Shown here piece by piece: positions 1 through 7,994 of a stretch of 13,360 nucleotides of DNA; within the stretch, counting starts at the first letter, position 1; each line of letters starts with the position of its first letter. Location: positions 1 through 13,360 of the forward strand of contig CANIDW010000014.1 in assembly GCA_947466165.1 (NCBI GenBank), given 5' to 3'. The translations under genes were made by a program, and so were the position numbers. The notes under the pieces are model-generated. The model ran no database searches, was not told the origin of the DNA, and was given only the letters and a program-made list of their open reading frames with translations. Source of the stretch: Comamonadaceae bacterium. GTDB lineage: Bacteria; Pseudomonadota; Gammaproteobacteria; Burkholderiales; Burkholderiaceae_C.

Positions 1-366
1 CTAGCCTCCCTGGTTGGAACACCTTACCTGCCCAAAGTCAAAGGTGGTGTGCTGTTTATTGAGGATGTCAACGAGCACCCTTACCGGGTTGAGCGCATGC
101 TGAGCCAGCTGCTGCACGCAGGTGTGTTTGCACAGCAAAAAGCCATTGTTTTTGCCCAATTCAGCAACTACAAACTGGTGCCACACGACAAGGGCTTTAA
201 GCTGGCGAGCGTGGTGCAGTGGTTGCAGTCCCAGGTCAAGGCGCGCGTGCTGACCGGCTTGCCCTTTGGTCATGTGCCCACCAAAGTGTTGCTTCCGGTG
301 GGTGCTTCCGTGAGCTTGCTGGTGGAAGGGCGTGACGCCTTTTTGCTATGGGGTCACACGCACTGA
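1..366 (+). CDS. ldcA: LD-carboxypeptidase (S66 family), C-terminal part only
   Basis: This gene is cut by the left edge of the window; 121 codons in frame 1 remain, ending in TGA. LD-carboxypeptidases are cytoplasmic serine peptidases that trim the terminal D-alanine from muropeptide tetrapeptides during murein recycling. The fragment holds two hallmarks of the S66 C-terminal domain: GGVLFIEDVNEHPYR, whose Glu (fragment residue 21) fits the catalytic-triad glutamate, and GLPFGH, whose His (fragment residue 91) fits the catalytic histidine. The nucleophile serine lies in the missing N-terminal half. The fragment ends GASVSLLVEGRDAFLLWG, a typical S66 tail. The gene converges on the usp pair, with 24 bases between stop codons. 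No frameshift is visible. The family call is firm; the LdcA substrate assignment follows from the family. Confidence 0.92.
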   Translation, partial: LASLVGTPYLPKVKGGVLFIEDVNEHPYRVERMLSQLLHAGVFAQQKAIVFAQFSNYKLVPHDKGFKLASVVQWLQSQVKARVLTGLPFGHVPTKVLLPVGASVSLLVEGRDAFLLWGHTH

Positions 367-373
367 ATAAGAA

Positions 374-399
374 GTCAATAAGCGGCGTGCTTACTTGAC
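374..399 (-). terminator. Hairpin between convergent ldcA and usp genes, probable terminator of the usp transcript
   Basis: The arms are GTCAATAAGC (374-383) and GCTTACTTGAC (389-399), pairing over 10 bp with one bulged C (394) around a 5-base loop. The usp stop codon (391-393) lies inside the stem. Read on the - strand, the stem is followed by TTCTTATTC, a moderate T-rich tract. Read on the + strand no T tract follows, so it fits the usp transcript better than the ldcA transcript. Confidence 0.5.
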
Positions 400-813
400 C
401 AGCAGAACGGGTACTTCGGCGTCTGTCAAAACCCGCTGTGCCACGCTTCCCATGACAGCACGCCCCAGCAAACCATGGCCGTGTGTGCCCATCACGATCA
501 TGTGGGCTTTTTCGCGGCGTGTCGCATTCAGCACTTCATTGGCTGCTGAGCCAATCACCCAGATCGCTTTGTATTTGATTTTGTGCTTGGCGAGGAAGCG
601 TTCAATGGGCTTGAGTACTTTGCCGGCCTCATCGGCGTGGTAGTCATTGACAGTTGCCGCACCCACCATGCGCTTGACGCGCGCTGGAATCGGCGCTTGC
701 ACATTCAACACCAGCAATTCATCAGACGGGCCACACAGACCTTCATGCGTCACTAAAAACGCCAGGGCTTTTTTGGTGTAAATGCTGCCATCGACAGCCA
801 TCAAGAGTTTCAT
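391..813 (-). CDS. Universal stress protein, UspA family (140 aa), second of a tandem pair
   Basis: This is a small cytoplasmic nucleotide-binding protein of the Usp fold, with one domain over its whole 140 residues. The N-terminal strand carries a conserved Asp (MAVDGS, residue 8). Near the C-terminus residues 109-123 match the ATP-binding signature G-2x-G-9x-G-S exactly (G109, G112, G122, S123), so it is the ATP-binding (MJ0577-like) kind rather than the non-binding UspA subtype. Usp proteins are linked to survival under starvation, low oxygen and energy stress; the specific role here is unknown. It lies 51 bases downstream of another usp gene on the same strand and is probably cotranscribed with it from the FNR-box region. 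The Shine-Dalgarno before the ATG is poor (GGGA). Its stop codon sits inside a terminator-like hairpin. Confidence 0.93.
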   Translation of the reverse strand: MKLLMAVDGSIYTKKALAFLVTHEGLCGPSDELLVLNVQAPIPARVKRMVGAATVNDYHADEAGKVLKPIERFLAKHKIKYKAIWVIGSAANEVLNATRREKAHMIVMGTHGHGLLGRAVMGSVAQRVLTDAEVPVLLVK

Positions 814-864
814 TTTTGTCCCGGAAGTTAAAAATCAGGTTGTTGTGCAGGATGGCTTCAGTAT

Positions 865-1332
865 TCAGTGGCGTTCGGCCTCTTTGTTCTGACTGGAGCG
901 CAGCACCAGCACGGGCACCGGTGACAGACGGATGATCTGCTCCGCACCGCTGCCCATGAGCACACGGCCGAGTCCCCGGCGTCCGTGTGTGCCGACGACC
1001 ATCAGATCTGCGTTAAAGCGGGTGGCCGAATCAGCCACTACCTCAGCAAGACGTTCACCAAAGTTGTCGAACAACTGCGTGTCCGCCTGCACGCCCTCAG
1101 CCCGTGCCAGCGCCAGCGCGTCGTCTAAAATTTTTCTTCCACTTTGGCGCATCACTTCAATGACATCCCCTGAATACGCACCATAGGGATCGGCGGTCAT
1201 GGGTGTCAAACCTTCGACCACATGGACCAGGTGCACACAGCCCTTTGACTCCCGGGCCATTTCCAATGCTGTCATCAATGCCTTTTGAGCTGTTTCGCTG
1301 CCGTCGACTGGAACCACGATACGTTTGTACAT
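865..1332 (-). CDS. Universal stress protein, UspA family (155 aa), first of a tandem pair
   Basis: This is a single-domain Usp protein of normal length. The first strand, KRIVVPVDGSE, carries the conserved Asp at residue 10. Residues 114-128 read GTHGRRGLGRVLMGS, an exact G-2x-G-9x-G-S ATP-binding motif, followed by a typical final strand (SPVPVLVLR). The ATG is preceded at good distance by AGGAG (1339-1343). The intergenic region upstream contains a perfect FNR/ANR palindrome, suggesting induction when oxygen is low. That resembles Anr control of usp genes in Pseudomonas, but here it is inference from the site alone. It shares fold and motif with the following usp gene (391-813) but is diverged from it, so the pair is an old duplication or recruited paralogue rather than a recent copy. 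Confidence 0.94.
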   Translation of the reverse strand: MYKRIVVPVDGSETAQKALMTALEMARESKGCVHLVHVVEGLTPMTADPYGAYSGDVIEVMRQSGRKILDDALALARAEGVQADTQLFDNFGERLAEVVADSATRFNADLMVVGTHGRRGLGRVLMGSGAEQIIRLSPVPVLVLRSSQNKEAERH

Positions 1333-1338
1333 AGCTTT

Positions 1339-1343
1339 CTCCT
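1339..1343 (-). promoter_or_regulatory. Strong ribosome binding site of the first usp gene
   Basis: AGGAG on the - strand, 6 bases before the ATG at 1332. It fixes the start codon. It also means the transcript must begin upstream of about 1345 for the site to be fully used. Confidence 0.7.
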
Positions 1344-1351
1344 GTTGTTGT

Positions 1352-1390
1352 TATCAAGTGTCAGCCACGGCACGTGCACCTGACTTGATA
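1352..1390. repeat. Long inverted repeat between the FNR box and the usp start codon
   Basis: TATCAAGTGTCAG (1352-1364) pairs with CTGACTTGATA (1380-1390): 11 bp with a two-base bulge. The spacer is 15 bases and contains the 8-base palindrome GCACGTGC (1370-1377). The outer parts repeat the FNR half-site (ATCAA at 1353-1357, TTGAT at 1385-1389), so this may be a second weak regulator site or a hairpin at the start of the transcript. Confidence 0.45.
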
Positions 1391-1398
1391 TGCATCAA
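1385..1398 (-). promoter_or_regulatory. FNR/ANR-type binding site upstream of the usp pair
   Basis: TTGATATGCATCAA is a perfect match to the TTGAT-N4-ATCAA consensus of FNR/ANR/DNR regulators and is fully palindromic. Its centre (1391.5) is about 59 bases upstream of the first usp start codon. A class II activator position (-41.5) would put transcription start near 1350, leaving about 17 bases of leader with the AGGAG site inside it. No good -10 sits at the matching place. The best -10-like hexamer (GATAAC, 1350-1355) would instead put the box near -48. The site is clear; the exact promoter is not. Confidence 0.7.
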
Positions 1399-1425
1399 CA
1401 GTTCGCTATGAAGGCTAGGAAGTCA

Positions 1426-1445
1426 GCCCGGGCCATATGCCGGGC
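1426..1445 (-). terminator. GC-rich hairpin downstream of fadH, possible weak terminator
   Basis: GCCCGG (1426-1431) and CCGGGC (1440-1445) form a perfect 6-bp GC stem with an 8-base loop. It starts about 32 bases after the fadH stop codon in the direction of transcription. No T tract follows, so it is at best a weak intrinsic terminator, a pause site, or an mRNA 3'-end stabiliser. Confidence 0.3.
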
Positions 1446-1477
1446 ATGTTGTCATTGGGGCTTAAGAGGTGAGCGCT

Positions 1478-3523
<2,046 letters not shown>

Positions 3524-3535
3524 TCAAACATCAGC

Positions 3536-3561
3536 TTGGCGATTCATTAAAAGATCGTCAA
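3536..3561. promoter_or_regulatory. Operator-like inverted repeat over the fadH promoter
   Basis: TTGGCGAT (3536-3543) and ATCGTCAA (3554-3561) are inverted copies with one mismatch and a 10-base spacer. The proposed fadH -10 hexamer lies between the arms and the predicted transcription start lies in the left arm. A dimeric repressor bound here would block the promoter. The regulator is unknown; TetR- or MarR-type proteins commonly use sites of this size. Confidence 0.4.
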
Positions 3562-3573
3562 GATTTTAGTTAA
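3546..3573 (-). promoter_or_regulatory. Candidate sigma-70 promoter of fadH
   Basis: On the - strand, TTAACT (3568-3573; 4 of 6 to the -35 consensus) and TTTAAT (3546-3551; 5 of 6 to the -10 consensus) are separated by 16 bases. Transcription would start near 3539, giving a leader of about 34 bases that contains the AAGGA ribosome site. The region is clearly AT-richer than the flanking genes. Confidence 0.4.
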
Positions 3574-3600
3574 CATAATATACATCGTAGAGCTAAAATC
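3562..3600. repeat. Perfect 8-bp inverted repeat between the ankyrin gene and fadH
   Basis: GATTTTAG (3562-3569) and CTAAAATC (3593-3600) are exact inverted copies with a 23-base AT-rich spacer. The left arm touches the proposed fadH -35 region. It is too AT-rich and long-looped to be a normal intrinsic terminator for the ankyrin gene, so an operator or chance AT-rich symmetry are both possible. Confidence 0.35.
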
Positions 3601-3611
3601 CAAAGGTCAAA

Positions 3612-4280
3612 TCACCATTTACCTCTAGGCTGAAGCCGCAGGATGGCTCCTGAAATGAGTGCCTGAGCATCAACCCGGTTGCCACTCCGGGCAAAATCCA
3701 GGGCATTGAGACCTTGTTCATTTTTTAGAAGTGGCTCAGCGCCTTCATCCAACAAAAGTTTAACAGCGCCGGTGCTGCCGTACTGGGCCGCCATCATCAA
3801 AGGCGTTGTGCCGTTGGGCGATTCGGCGTTCACAAAAGCATGGTGGTCGAGTAAGAGCCGGATAATTTCAGCGTCGCCATGGGTGGCCGCGTAATGAAGC
3901 GGTGTCCAGCCGGCCTTGTTCACATCAGCGTCTTTGCTGATCAATAGCTTGACCAGGGCCACATGGCCTTTGAGAGCCGCATACATCAGGGCACTTTCGC
4001 CGGCCTGATTTAGAAAATTCAGGTCCGTGCCCTTGGCTTCAATCAGCACTTGCGCCACTTTCAGTGAAGGCTCGGCAATGGCCATGATGAGCCCATGTCG
4101 AGCCTCAGGATCCAGGGTGTTAGGGTCAAATCCGCGTTGAATCAAGCTTTGAACTGTACGTGCGTCATCTTGCTTGACGGCCTTGAAAAAGTCTTCGTAA
4201 GAACCGGCTTGGCAAAGAGAAAACCCATACAAAACAATAGCAAAAAGACCATACTTAAAGTAATTTAGAGGATTTTTCAT
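3612..4280 (-). CDS. Exported ankyrin-repeat protein (222 aa)
   Basis: Residues 1-25 look like a Sec signal peptide: a Lys near the start, a hydrophobic core (YGLFAIVLYGF) and likely cleavage after LCQA. The mature protein would therefore be periplasmic. The cysteine at 23 is not in a proper lipobox. Residues 28-215 are five to six ankyrin repeats; the clearest are AGESALMYAALKGHVALVK (about 92-110), WTPLHYAATHGDAEIIRLLL and GTTPLMMAAQYGSTGAVKLLL. There is no enzymatic domain, so the role is probably protein binding; the partner is unknown. It lies 18 bases downstream of tatD and appears to be the last gene of the mltG-tmk-holB-tatD run. The Shine-Dalgarno is weak. Its DNA, especially the 5' end, is visibly more AT-rich than its neighbours, which fits looser constraint or later recruitment. 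Confidence 0.88.
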   Translation of the reverse strand: MKNPLNYFKYGLFAIVLYGFSLCQAGSYEDFFKAVKQDDARTVQSLIQRGFDPNTLDPEARHGLIMAIAEPSLKVAQVLIEAKGTDLNFLNQAGESALMYAALKGHVALVKLLISKDADVNKAGWTPLHYAATHGDAEIIRLLLDHHAFVNAESPNGTTPLMMAAQYGSTGAVKLLLDEGAEPLLKNEQGLNALDFARSGNRVDAQALISGAILRLQPRGKW

Positions 4281-4298
4281 GCGCTGATTGAACCCGAT

Positions 4299-5096
4299 TC
4301 AGTGGCTGCCAGATCGCAAAAAAAGCTGTTCAAAATTCATACTGGTAGCCAAGGCAACCGTCTCCATCGGCAAGCCTTTGAGCTCTGCAATTTGCTGGGC
4401 CACCAGGGGAACATAAGAAGGATTGTTGGTTTTACCGCGGTAAGGCATGGGTGCCAGATAGGGGCTGTCGGTCTCAATGAGCATGCGGTCCATGGGCACA
4501 AAAGCGGCCACGTCTCGCAAGTCAGCTGCGTTTTTGAAGGTCAAAATACCTGAAAAAGAGATGTAAAAACCCAGGTCTAAGGCAGCACGAGCGACTTCCT
4601 GGCTCTCCGTAAAACAATGAAAAACGCCACCGGCAGACCCGCTTGCGGCGTCTTCGCCCTCCTCTTTCAAGATATCCAAAGTGTCTTTGGAGGCGCTTCG
4701 GGTGTGAATGATCAAGGGTTTGGCGCATTGCCTAGCGGCACGGATATGAATCCTAAAGCGCTCACGCTGCCAGGCCATATCAAGCACACTGCGCCCGTTC
4801 AAGCGGAAGTAATCCAGCCCGGTTTCACCAATACCGACCACCTTGGGCAATGCCGCACGGCTCAAAAGATCGTCCAGCAGGGGTTCGCGCACCCCTTCGT
4901 TGTCCGGGTGAACGCCGGCGGTGCACCAAAAATTATCGTAAGCCAGGGCCAGGGCATGCACCTCGTCAAATTCTTCGAGTGTGGTGCAGATCACCATCGC
5001 ACGATCAACGCCGGCGTTCTGCATGGCCACACGGATCTGCGCCAGATCACCTTTGAGCTCCGGAAAATTAAGATGGCAATGCGAATCTGTGAACAT
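4299..5096 (-). CDS. tatD: TatD-family metal-dependent DNase/hydrolase
   Basis: This is an amidohydrolase-fold TIM-barrel protein of 265 residues, the usual family length. Visible metal-site residues are H6 and H8 (DSHCHL), E91 (GIGETGLDY), H131 (IIHTR), H160 (FHCF) and D210 (ETDSPYLAP), so the set is complete. TatD-family proteins are cytoplasmic 3'-5' DNases linked to repair and DNA degradation. The one beside holB is the YcfH-type paralogue, so the exact substrate is not assured. An in-frame TTG lies one codon upstream (5099), but the ATG at 5096 is the better start. No Shine-Dalgarno is visible: the leader is T-rich and contains a small hairpin directly after the holB stop. It is fourth in the conserved mltG-tmk-holB-tatD order. 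Confidence 0.92.
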   Translation of the reverse strand: MFTDSHCHLNFPELKGDLAQIRVAMQNAGVDRAMVICTTLEEFDEVHALALAYDNFWCTAGVHPDNEGVREPLLDDLLSRAALPKVVGIGETGLDYFRLNGRSVLDMAWQRERFRIHIRAARQCAKPLIIHTRSASKDTLDILKEEGEDAASGSAGGVFHCFTESQEVARAALDLGFYISFSGILTFKNAADLRDVAAFVPMDRMLIETDSPYLAPMPYRGKTNNPSYVPLVAQQIAELKGLPMETVALATSMNFEQLFLRSGSH

Positions 5097-5097
5097 C

Positions 5098-5126
5098 AAA
5101 AAATCAAAAAAGGTTCTGGTCCAGCC
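5098..5126 (-). terminator. Small hairpin plus T-rich tract between holB and tatD
   Basis: Immediately after the holB TAG, the - strand reads GGCTGGACCAGAACC (5126-5112). It can fold as a 5-bp stem with a two-base bulge and a 3-base loop, and is followed by T6-GA-T6 (5111-5098). The U tract is terminator-like but the stem is weak. It could partly attenuate transcription into tatD, or be only an AT-rich leader. Confidence 0.35.
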
Positions 5127-6284
5127 CTAGCGGGTATTGAGCGCCAGACTGGCGCGGCTGACCAACGCCTCCAGCATCAAGCCGGGGTTGTAAGGATGCT
5201 CGACGGTGCGGCTGGTGATGGCCAACTCTTTGGACCAGGACGCCAAGGCAAACAGACTGGCAGGGCTGGGCGCAGGCAAAACGGCTTCGCTGCCGGGCCG
5301 GTGTGCAGGCAAAGGCAGGTCTTCCCTGCTGAAAAAACGCGGTTTCGCTCCGAGTTTGACCGTCCACATGTCGTGGCAGAGCTTTTGCAGGGCATCGACC
5401 ACCACGGGCGGTGCCCAATCGGCAAAAGCACTGACATCGCCGCGTGCCATGGCTTTGGGCAGGGCGCGCCAATCGCGCGCAGCTTGTGCAAAAGCGCCGC
5501 CGCGCACCCATTGCAGCGCATCCGCAGGACGGCCACCCGCCGCTGCGAGCAAGACACGCAAATCATCCGGTTCGGGTGAAGCTGCTTGGCTGGCCGCCTT
5601 GGTGGCCTTCAGGCTTTTGACACCCTCCTCGCCGTCTGCAACTGGCGCGGCAGGCTGGGCAGAGGTCTGGGTCAACCAGGCCAGACTCTCATCAAAGCCG
5701 GGCCAGCGCATGGTGTGCGTCTGGCAGCGGCTGCGGATGGTGGGCAGAAGTTGCTGCGTCGCCTCGGTCGCCAGCACAAACTTGACCTCGCCGGGCGGCT
5801 CTTCAAGGGTCTTGAGCAAGGTGTTGGCCGTGATGGCGTTCATGCGCTCTGCCGGAAAAACCAGCACCACCTTGGTGTCGCCGCGCGAGCGTGTGAACTG
5901 CGTGAAGCTGACCGCTTCGCGGGCAGCATCGACCTTGATTTCTTTGCTGGGTTTGCGTTTTTTAGCGTCCAGTTCTTCCTGGGTTTTCTGGTCCAGCGGC
6001 CAGCCTAATTCCAAAAAAAGCGTTTCAGGCATGAGCATGCACAGGTCAGCATGGGTGTGCACATCCACCGCGTGGCAACTGCCGCAGTGCCCGCAGGCAC
6101 CTTGTGGGCTGGGGGCTTCGCACAACCAGGCCCTGGCCAAAGCCAGCGCCAGTTCAAACTGCCCCAGACCCGAGGGCCCGCTCAAAAGCCAGGCATGACC
6201 GCGTTGCGACAGCAGGCTTTGCAGCTGGTCTTGCAGCCAAGGTGCCAGTGCAGGGGCGGCAGTCGCGGGTGTGCTGATGCTCAC
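5127..6284 (-). CDS. holB: DNA polymerase III subunit delta' (clamp loader)
   Basis: Delta' is the stator of the clamp loader that opens and places the sliding clamp at primed DNA. At 385 residues it is longer than E. coli HolB (334). The P-loop region reads GPSGLGQ (36-42), with the usual lysine replaced, as expected for this non-ATP-binding subunit. Zinc ligands are C55, C64, C67 and C70. LLKTLEEPP (156-164) and the SRC motif (185-187), which supplies a catalytic arginine to the neighbouring subunit, are present. A charged stretch (about 100-117) and an Ala/Pro/Lys-rich stretch near 213-240 account for the extra length. The start is GTG, overlapping the tmk stop by four bases (GTGA), so translation is probably coupled. 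It ends with TAG and no room for a gene before tatD. Confidence 0.94.
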   Translation of the reverse strand: MSISTPATAAPALAPWLQDQLQSLLSQRGHAWLLSGPSGLGQFELALALARAWLCEAPSPQGACGHCGSCHAVDVHTHADLCMLMPETLFLELGWPLDQKTQEELDAKKRKPSKEIKVDAAREAVSFTQFTRSRGDTKVVLVFPAERMNAITANTLLKTLEEPPGEVKFVLATEATQQLLPTIRSRCQTHTMRWPGFDESLAWLTQTSAQPAAPVADGEEGVKSLKATKAASQAASPEPDDLRVLLAAAGGRPADALQWVRGGAFAQAARDWRALPKAMARGDVSAFADWAPPVVVDALQKLCHDMWTVKLGAKPRFFSREDLPLPAHRPGSEAVLPAPSPASLFALASWSKELAITSRTVEHPYNPGLMLEALVSRASLALNTR

Positions 6285-6925
6285 GCCAGCCAGCCTTTGG
6301 CCACAAATACCGCCAAGACCTCTTGCCAGACCGCAGGCTGTGTTTGGGCGGCATTGATTCGTGCAAAGCGCGCAGGTTCAGCCTTGAGCCGGCGGGCATA
6401 TCCTTGTGCTACACGCTGAAAAAAAGCCAGCGGCTGCGACTCAAATTTGTCCGGCACACGGGCACCAGCCAGTCGTTTGGCCGCCTCTTCGGGTGACAGG
6501 TCAAACCAGACTGTTAGAGCAGGCTGCACCAGCGCTGGCTGAGATGGGCTTGTTTGCACCATGCGCTCGAGCTGGCTCAGCACCTCTTCATCAAAACCGC
6601 GGCCACCGCCCTGGTAGGCAAAAGTCGCGTCTGTGAAACGGTCGCACAAAACCACATCGCCCCGCGCCAGCGCAGGCAGGATGACGCAGTCAAGATGGTC
6701 ACGGCGGGCCGCAAACATCAGCAAGGCTTCGGTCAAAGGGTCCATCGCATCCTGCAGCACCAGGGAACGCAGTTTTTCGGCCAGCGGAGTGCCGCCGGGC
6801 TCTCGAGTCAGCGTAACGGCCCTGCCCTGTGCCTTGAAGGCTTGTGCCAAGGCACTGATGTGGGTGGACTTACCCGCACCGTCAATGCCTTCAAAGCTGA
6901 TGAAAAGGCCGGGCTGCATGCTCAC
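6281..6925 (-). CDS. tmk: Thymidylate kinase (dTMP kinase)
   Basis: This enzyme phosphorylates dTMP to dTDP with ATP, an essential cytoplasmic step of dTTP synthesis. Its 214 residues are normal for the family. The P-loop is GIDGAGKS (13-20). [14 protein letters not shown] (40-53), the DRF motif with the [13 protein letters not shown] stretch (95-110), and the [12 protein letters not shown] core before the LID (141-152) are all present. The start is taken as GTG at 6925, three bases after the mltG stop; an in-frame ATG two codons later (6919) is the alternative. The GGGG about ten bases upstream better fits the GTG. It sits between mltG and holB and overlaps holB by four bases, matching the conserved order seen in E. 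coli (yceG-tmk-holB-ycfH). Confidence 0.95.
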   Translation of the reverse strand: MSMQPGLFISFEGIDGAGKSTHISALAQAFKAQGRAVTLTREPGGTPLAEKLRSLVLQDAMDPLTEALLMFAARRDHLDCVILPALARGDVVLCDRFTDATFAYQGGGRGFDEEVLSQLERMVQTSPSQPALVQPALTVWFDLSPEEAAKRLAGARVPDKFESQPLAFFQRVAQGYARRLKAEPARFARINAAQTQPAVWQEVLAVFVAKGWLA

Positions 6926-6928
6926 GGT

Positions 6929-7936
6929 TCATCGACCCCGTATGTATTTGTTGACGGCACGGTTGTGCTCCTCCAGCGTGGCGCTGAACTGGCTGCTGCC
7001 ATCGCCCCGGGCCACAAAGTACAAGGCAGCGGTGCGTGCCGGCTGCACGGCAGCCAGCAGCGCGGCGCGCCCGGGCATGGCAATGGGCGTAGGGGGCAAA
7101 CCGCCGCGGGTGTAGGTGTTGTAAGGCGAGTCGGTCAAAAGATCACGCTTGCGCAGATTGCCGTCAAAGGCATCACCCATGCCGTAAATCACAGTGGGGT
7201 CCGTCTGCAGCAGCATGCCTATGCGCAAACGGTTGCTGAAAACACCGCCTATGGTGGCCCGGTCGCCGGGTTTACCGGTTTCTTTTTCGACAATGCTGGC
7301 CAAAATCAGAGCCTGCTCTGCCGTTTGCAGCGGTGTGTCCGGGCTGCGCTGCGACCAGGCGCTTGCCAGCCGTTTGTCCATGGCACGCGCGGCGCGTTGG
7401 AGAACGGCCAGATCGCTGCTGCCTTTGGCGTAGGTGTAGGTGTCCGGAAAAAAACGACCCTCGGGGTGCACACCGGGTTTCCCGATTTTGGCCATGATCG
7501 CTTCAGCACTCATGCCCTGCGTGTCAGGGCGCAGCTGCTCGGCGCTTTGCAGGGCCGTGAGAACCTGCTTGAAGTTCCAACCCTCGGGCAGGCTGATCGT
7601 TTTGAGGGTTTCTTCCCCACGCACCAGCATGCGCAGCAAGCTGCGAGGGGTGGTTCCGGGGGTGACTTCGTAGCTGCCGGCGCGAATCTGGCGGGACTGA
7701 CCTGACAGGCGAAACCAGCCATAAAGCCAGTTGGAAGAGGTTTGCACGCCACTGGCGACCACGGCCTGCGCCAACTCACGGCCACGCGTGCCCGGCTCTA
7801 TCTCCAGGTCCACCACCTGGCTGCCACGCAAAGGCTGCAGCGTCAGCGGAGCGTTGAGCCACCACAGCGCTGCGCTGGAAAAAAGCAGGCCAACGGCCAA
7901 CACCAGCATGAACAAACCCGACAGGACACGACGCAC
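6929..7936 (-). CDS. mltG: Endolytic murein transglycosylase MltG (YceG-like)
   Basis: MltG is an inner-membrane protein that cleaves nascent peptidoglycan glycan strands and so terminates their growth. The 335-residue protein has one N-terminal membrane segment (about 5-26) and then a periplasmic part: a LysM-like subdomain (about 40-110) and the catalytic YceG domain. ILASIVEKETG (211-221) carries the catalytic Glu217, equivalent to E. coli Glu218, and is followed by FSNRLRIGMLLQTDPTVIYG and the conserved PYNTYTRGGLPPTPI. The start is GTG at 7936, supported by a strong ribosome site (AAGGTGG, complement of 7944-7950) seven bases away. It is the first gene of the - strand run and lies divergent to ygfZ; a pabC gene, upstream in some gammaproteobacteria, is not here. 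Confidence 0.95.
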   Translation of the reverse strand: MRRVLSGLFMLVLAVGLLFSSAALWWLNAPLTLQPLRGSQVVDLEIEPGTRGRELAQAVVASGVQTSSNWLYGWFRLSGQSRQIRAGSYEVTPGTTPRSLLRMLVRGEETLKTISLPEGWNFKQVLTALQSAEQLRPDTQGMSAEAIMAKIGKPGVHPEGRFFPDTYTYAKGSSDLAVLQRAARAMDKRLASAWSQRSPDTPLQTAEQALILASIVEKETGKPGDRATIGGVFSNRLRIGMLLQTDPTVIYGMGDAFDGNLRKRDLLTDSPYNTYTRGGLPPTPIAMPGRAALLAAVQPARTAALYFVARGDGSSQFSATLEEHNRAVNKYIRGR

Positions 7937-7943
7937 CAGAGGA

Positions 7944-7950
7944 CCACCTT
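7944..7950 (-). promoter_or_regulatory. Ribosome binding site that decides the GTG start of mltG
   Basis: AAGGTGG on the - strand lies 7 bases before the GTG at 7936. No in-frame ATG with a comparable site is near; the first internal ATG falls inside the membrane segment. Confidence 0.65.
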
Positions 7951-7955
7951 AGTCA

Positions 7956-7985
7956 ATGACATCACTAAACCCCGTTGGCTATGAT
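7956..7985 (+). promoter_or_regulatory. Candidate sigma-70 promoter of ygfZ
   Basis: ATGACA (7956-7961; 5 of 6 to TTGACA) and TATGAT (7980-7985; 5 of 6 to TATAAT) are 18 bases apart. Transcription would start near 7992, only two to four bases before the ATG at 7995. The upstream in-frame ATG at 7956 would be part of the -35 element and absent from the mRNA. Confidence 0.5.
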
Positions 7986-7994
7986 AATTCAGCC

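Noticed and set aside
391..1332. The two usp genes as one split or frameshifted tandem-domain Usp protein
   Set aside because: Each encodes a complete single domain with its own start, Asp and ATP motif, and 51 bases of non-coding DNA separate them.
4256..4280. The ankyrin protein as a lipoprotein because of the Cys at residue 23
   Set aside because: The residues before it (F-S-L) do not fit a lipobox, which needs a small residue just before the Cys; cleavage after LCQA is a better fit.
6161..6179. Loss of the Walker A lysine in HolB (GPSGLGQ) as a sign of a damaged gene
   Set aside because: Delta' subunits are normally unable to bind ATP and have degenerate P-loops; the zinc cysteines and SRC motif are intact.
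6554..7705. A 383-codon + strand open frame opposite tmk and mltG
   Set aside because: It runs across two clearly real genes and their junction, has no known domain, and its composition is that of a codon-bias shadow.
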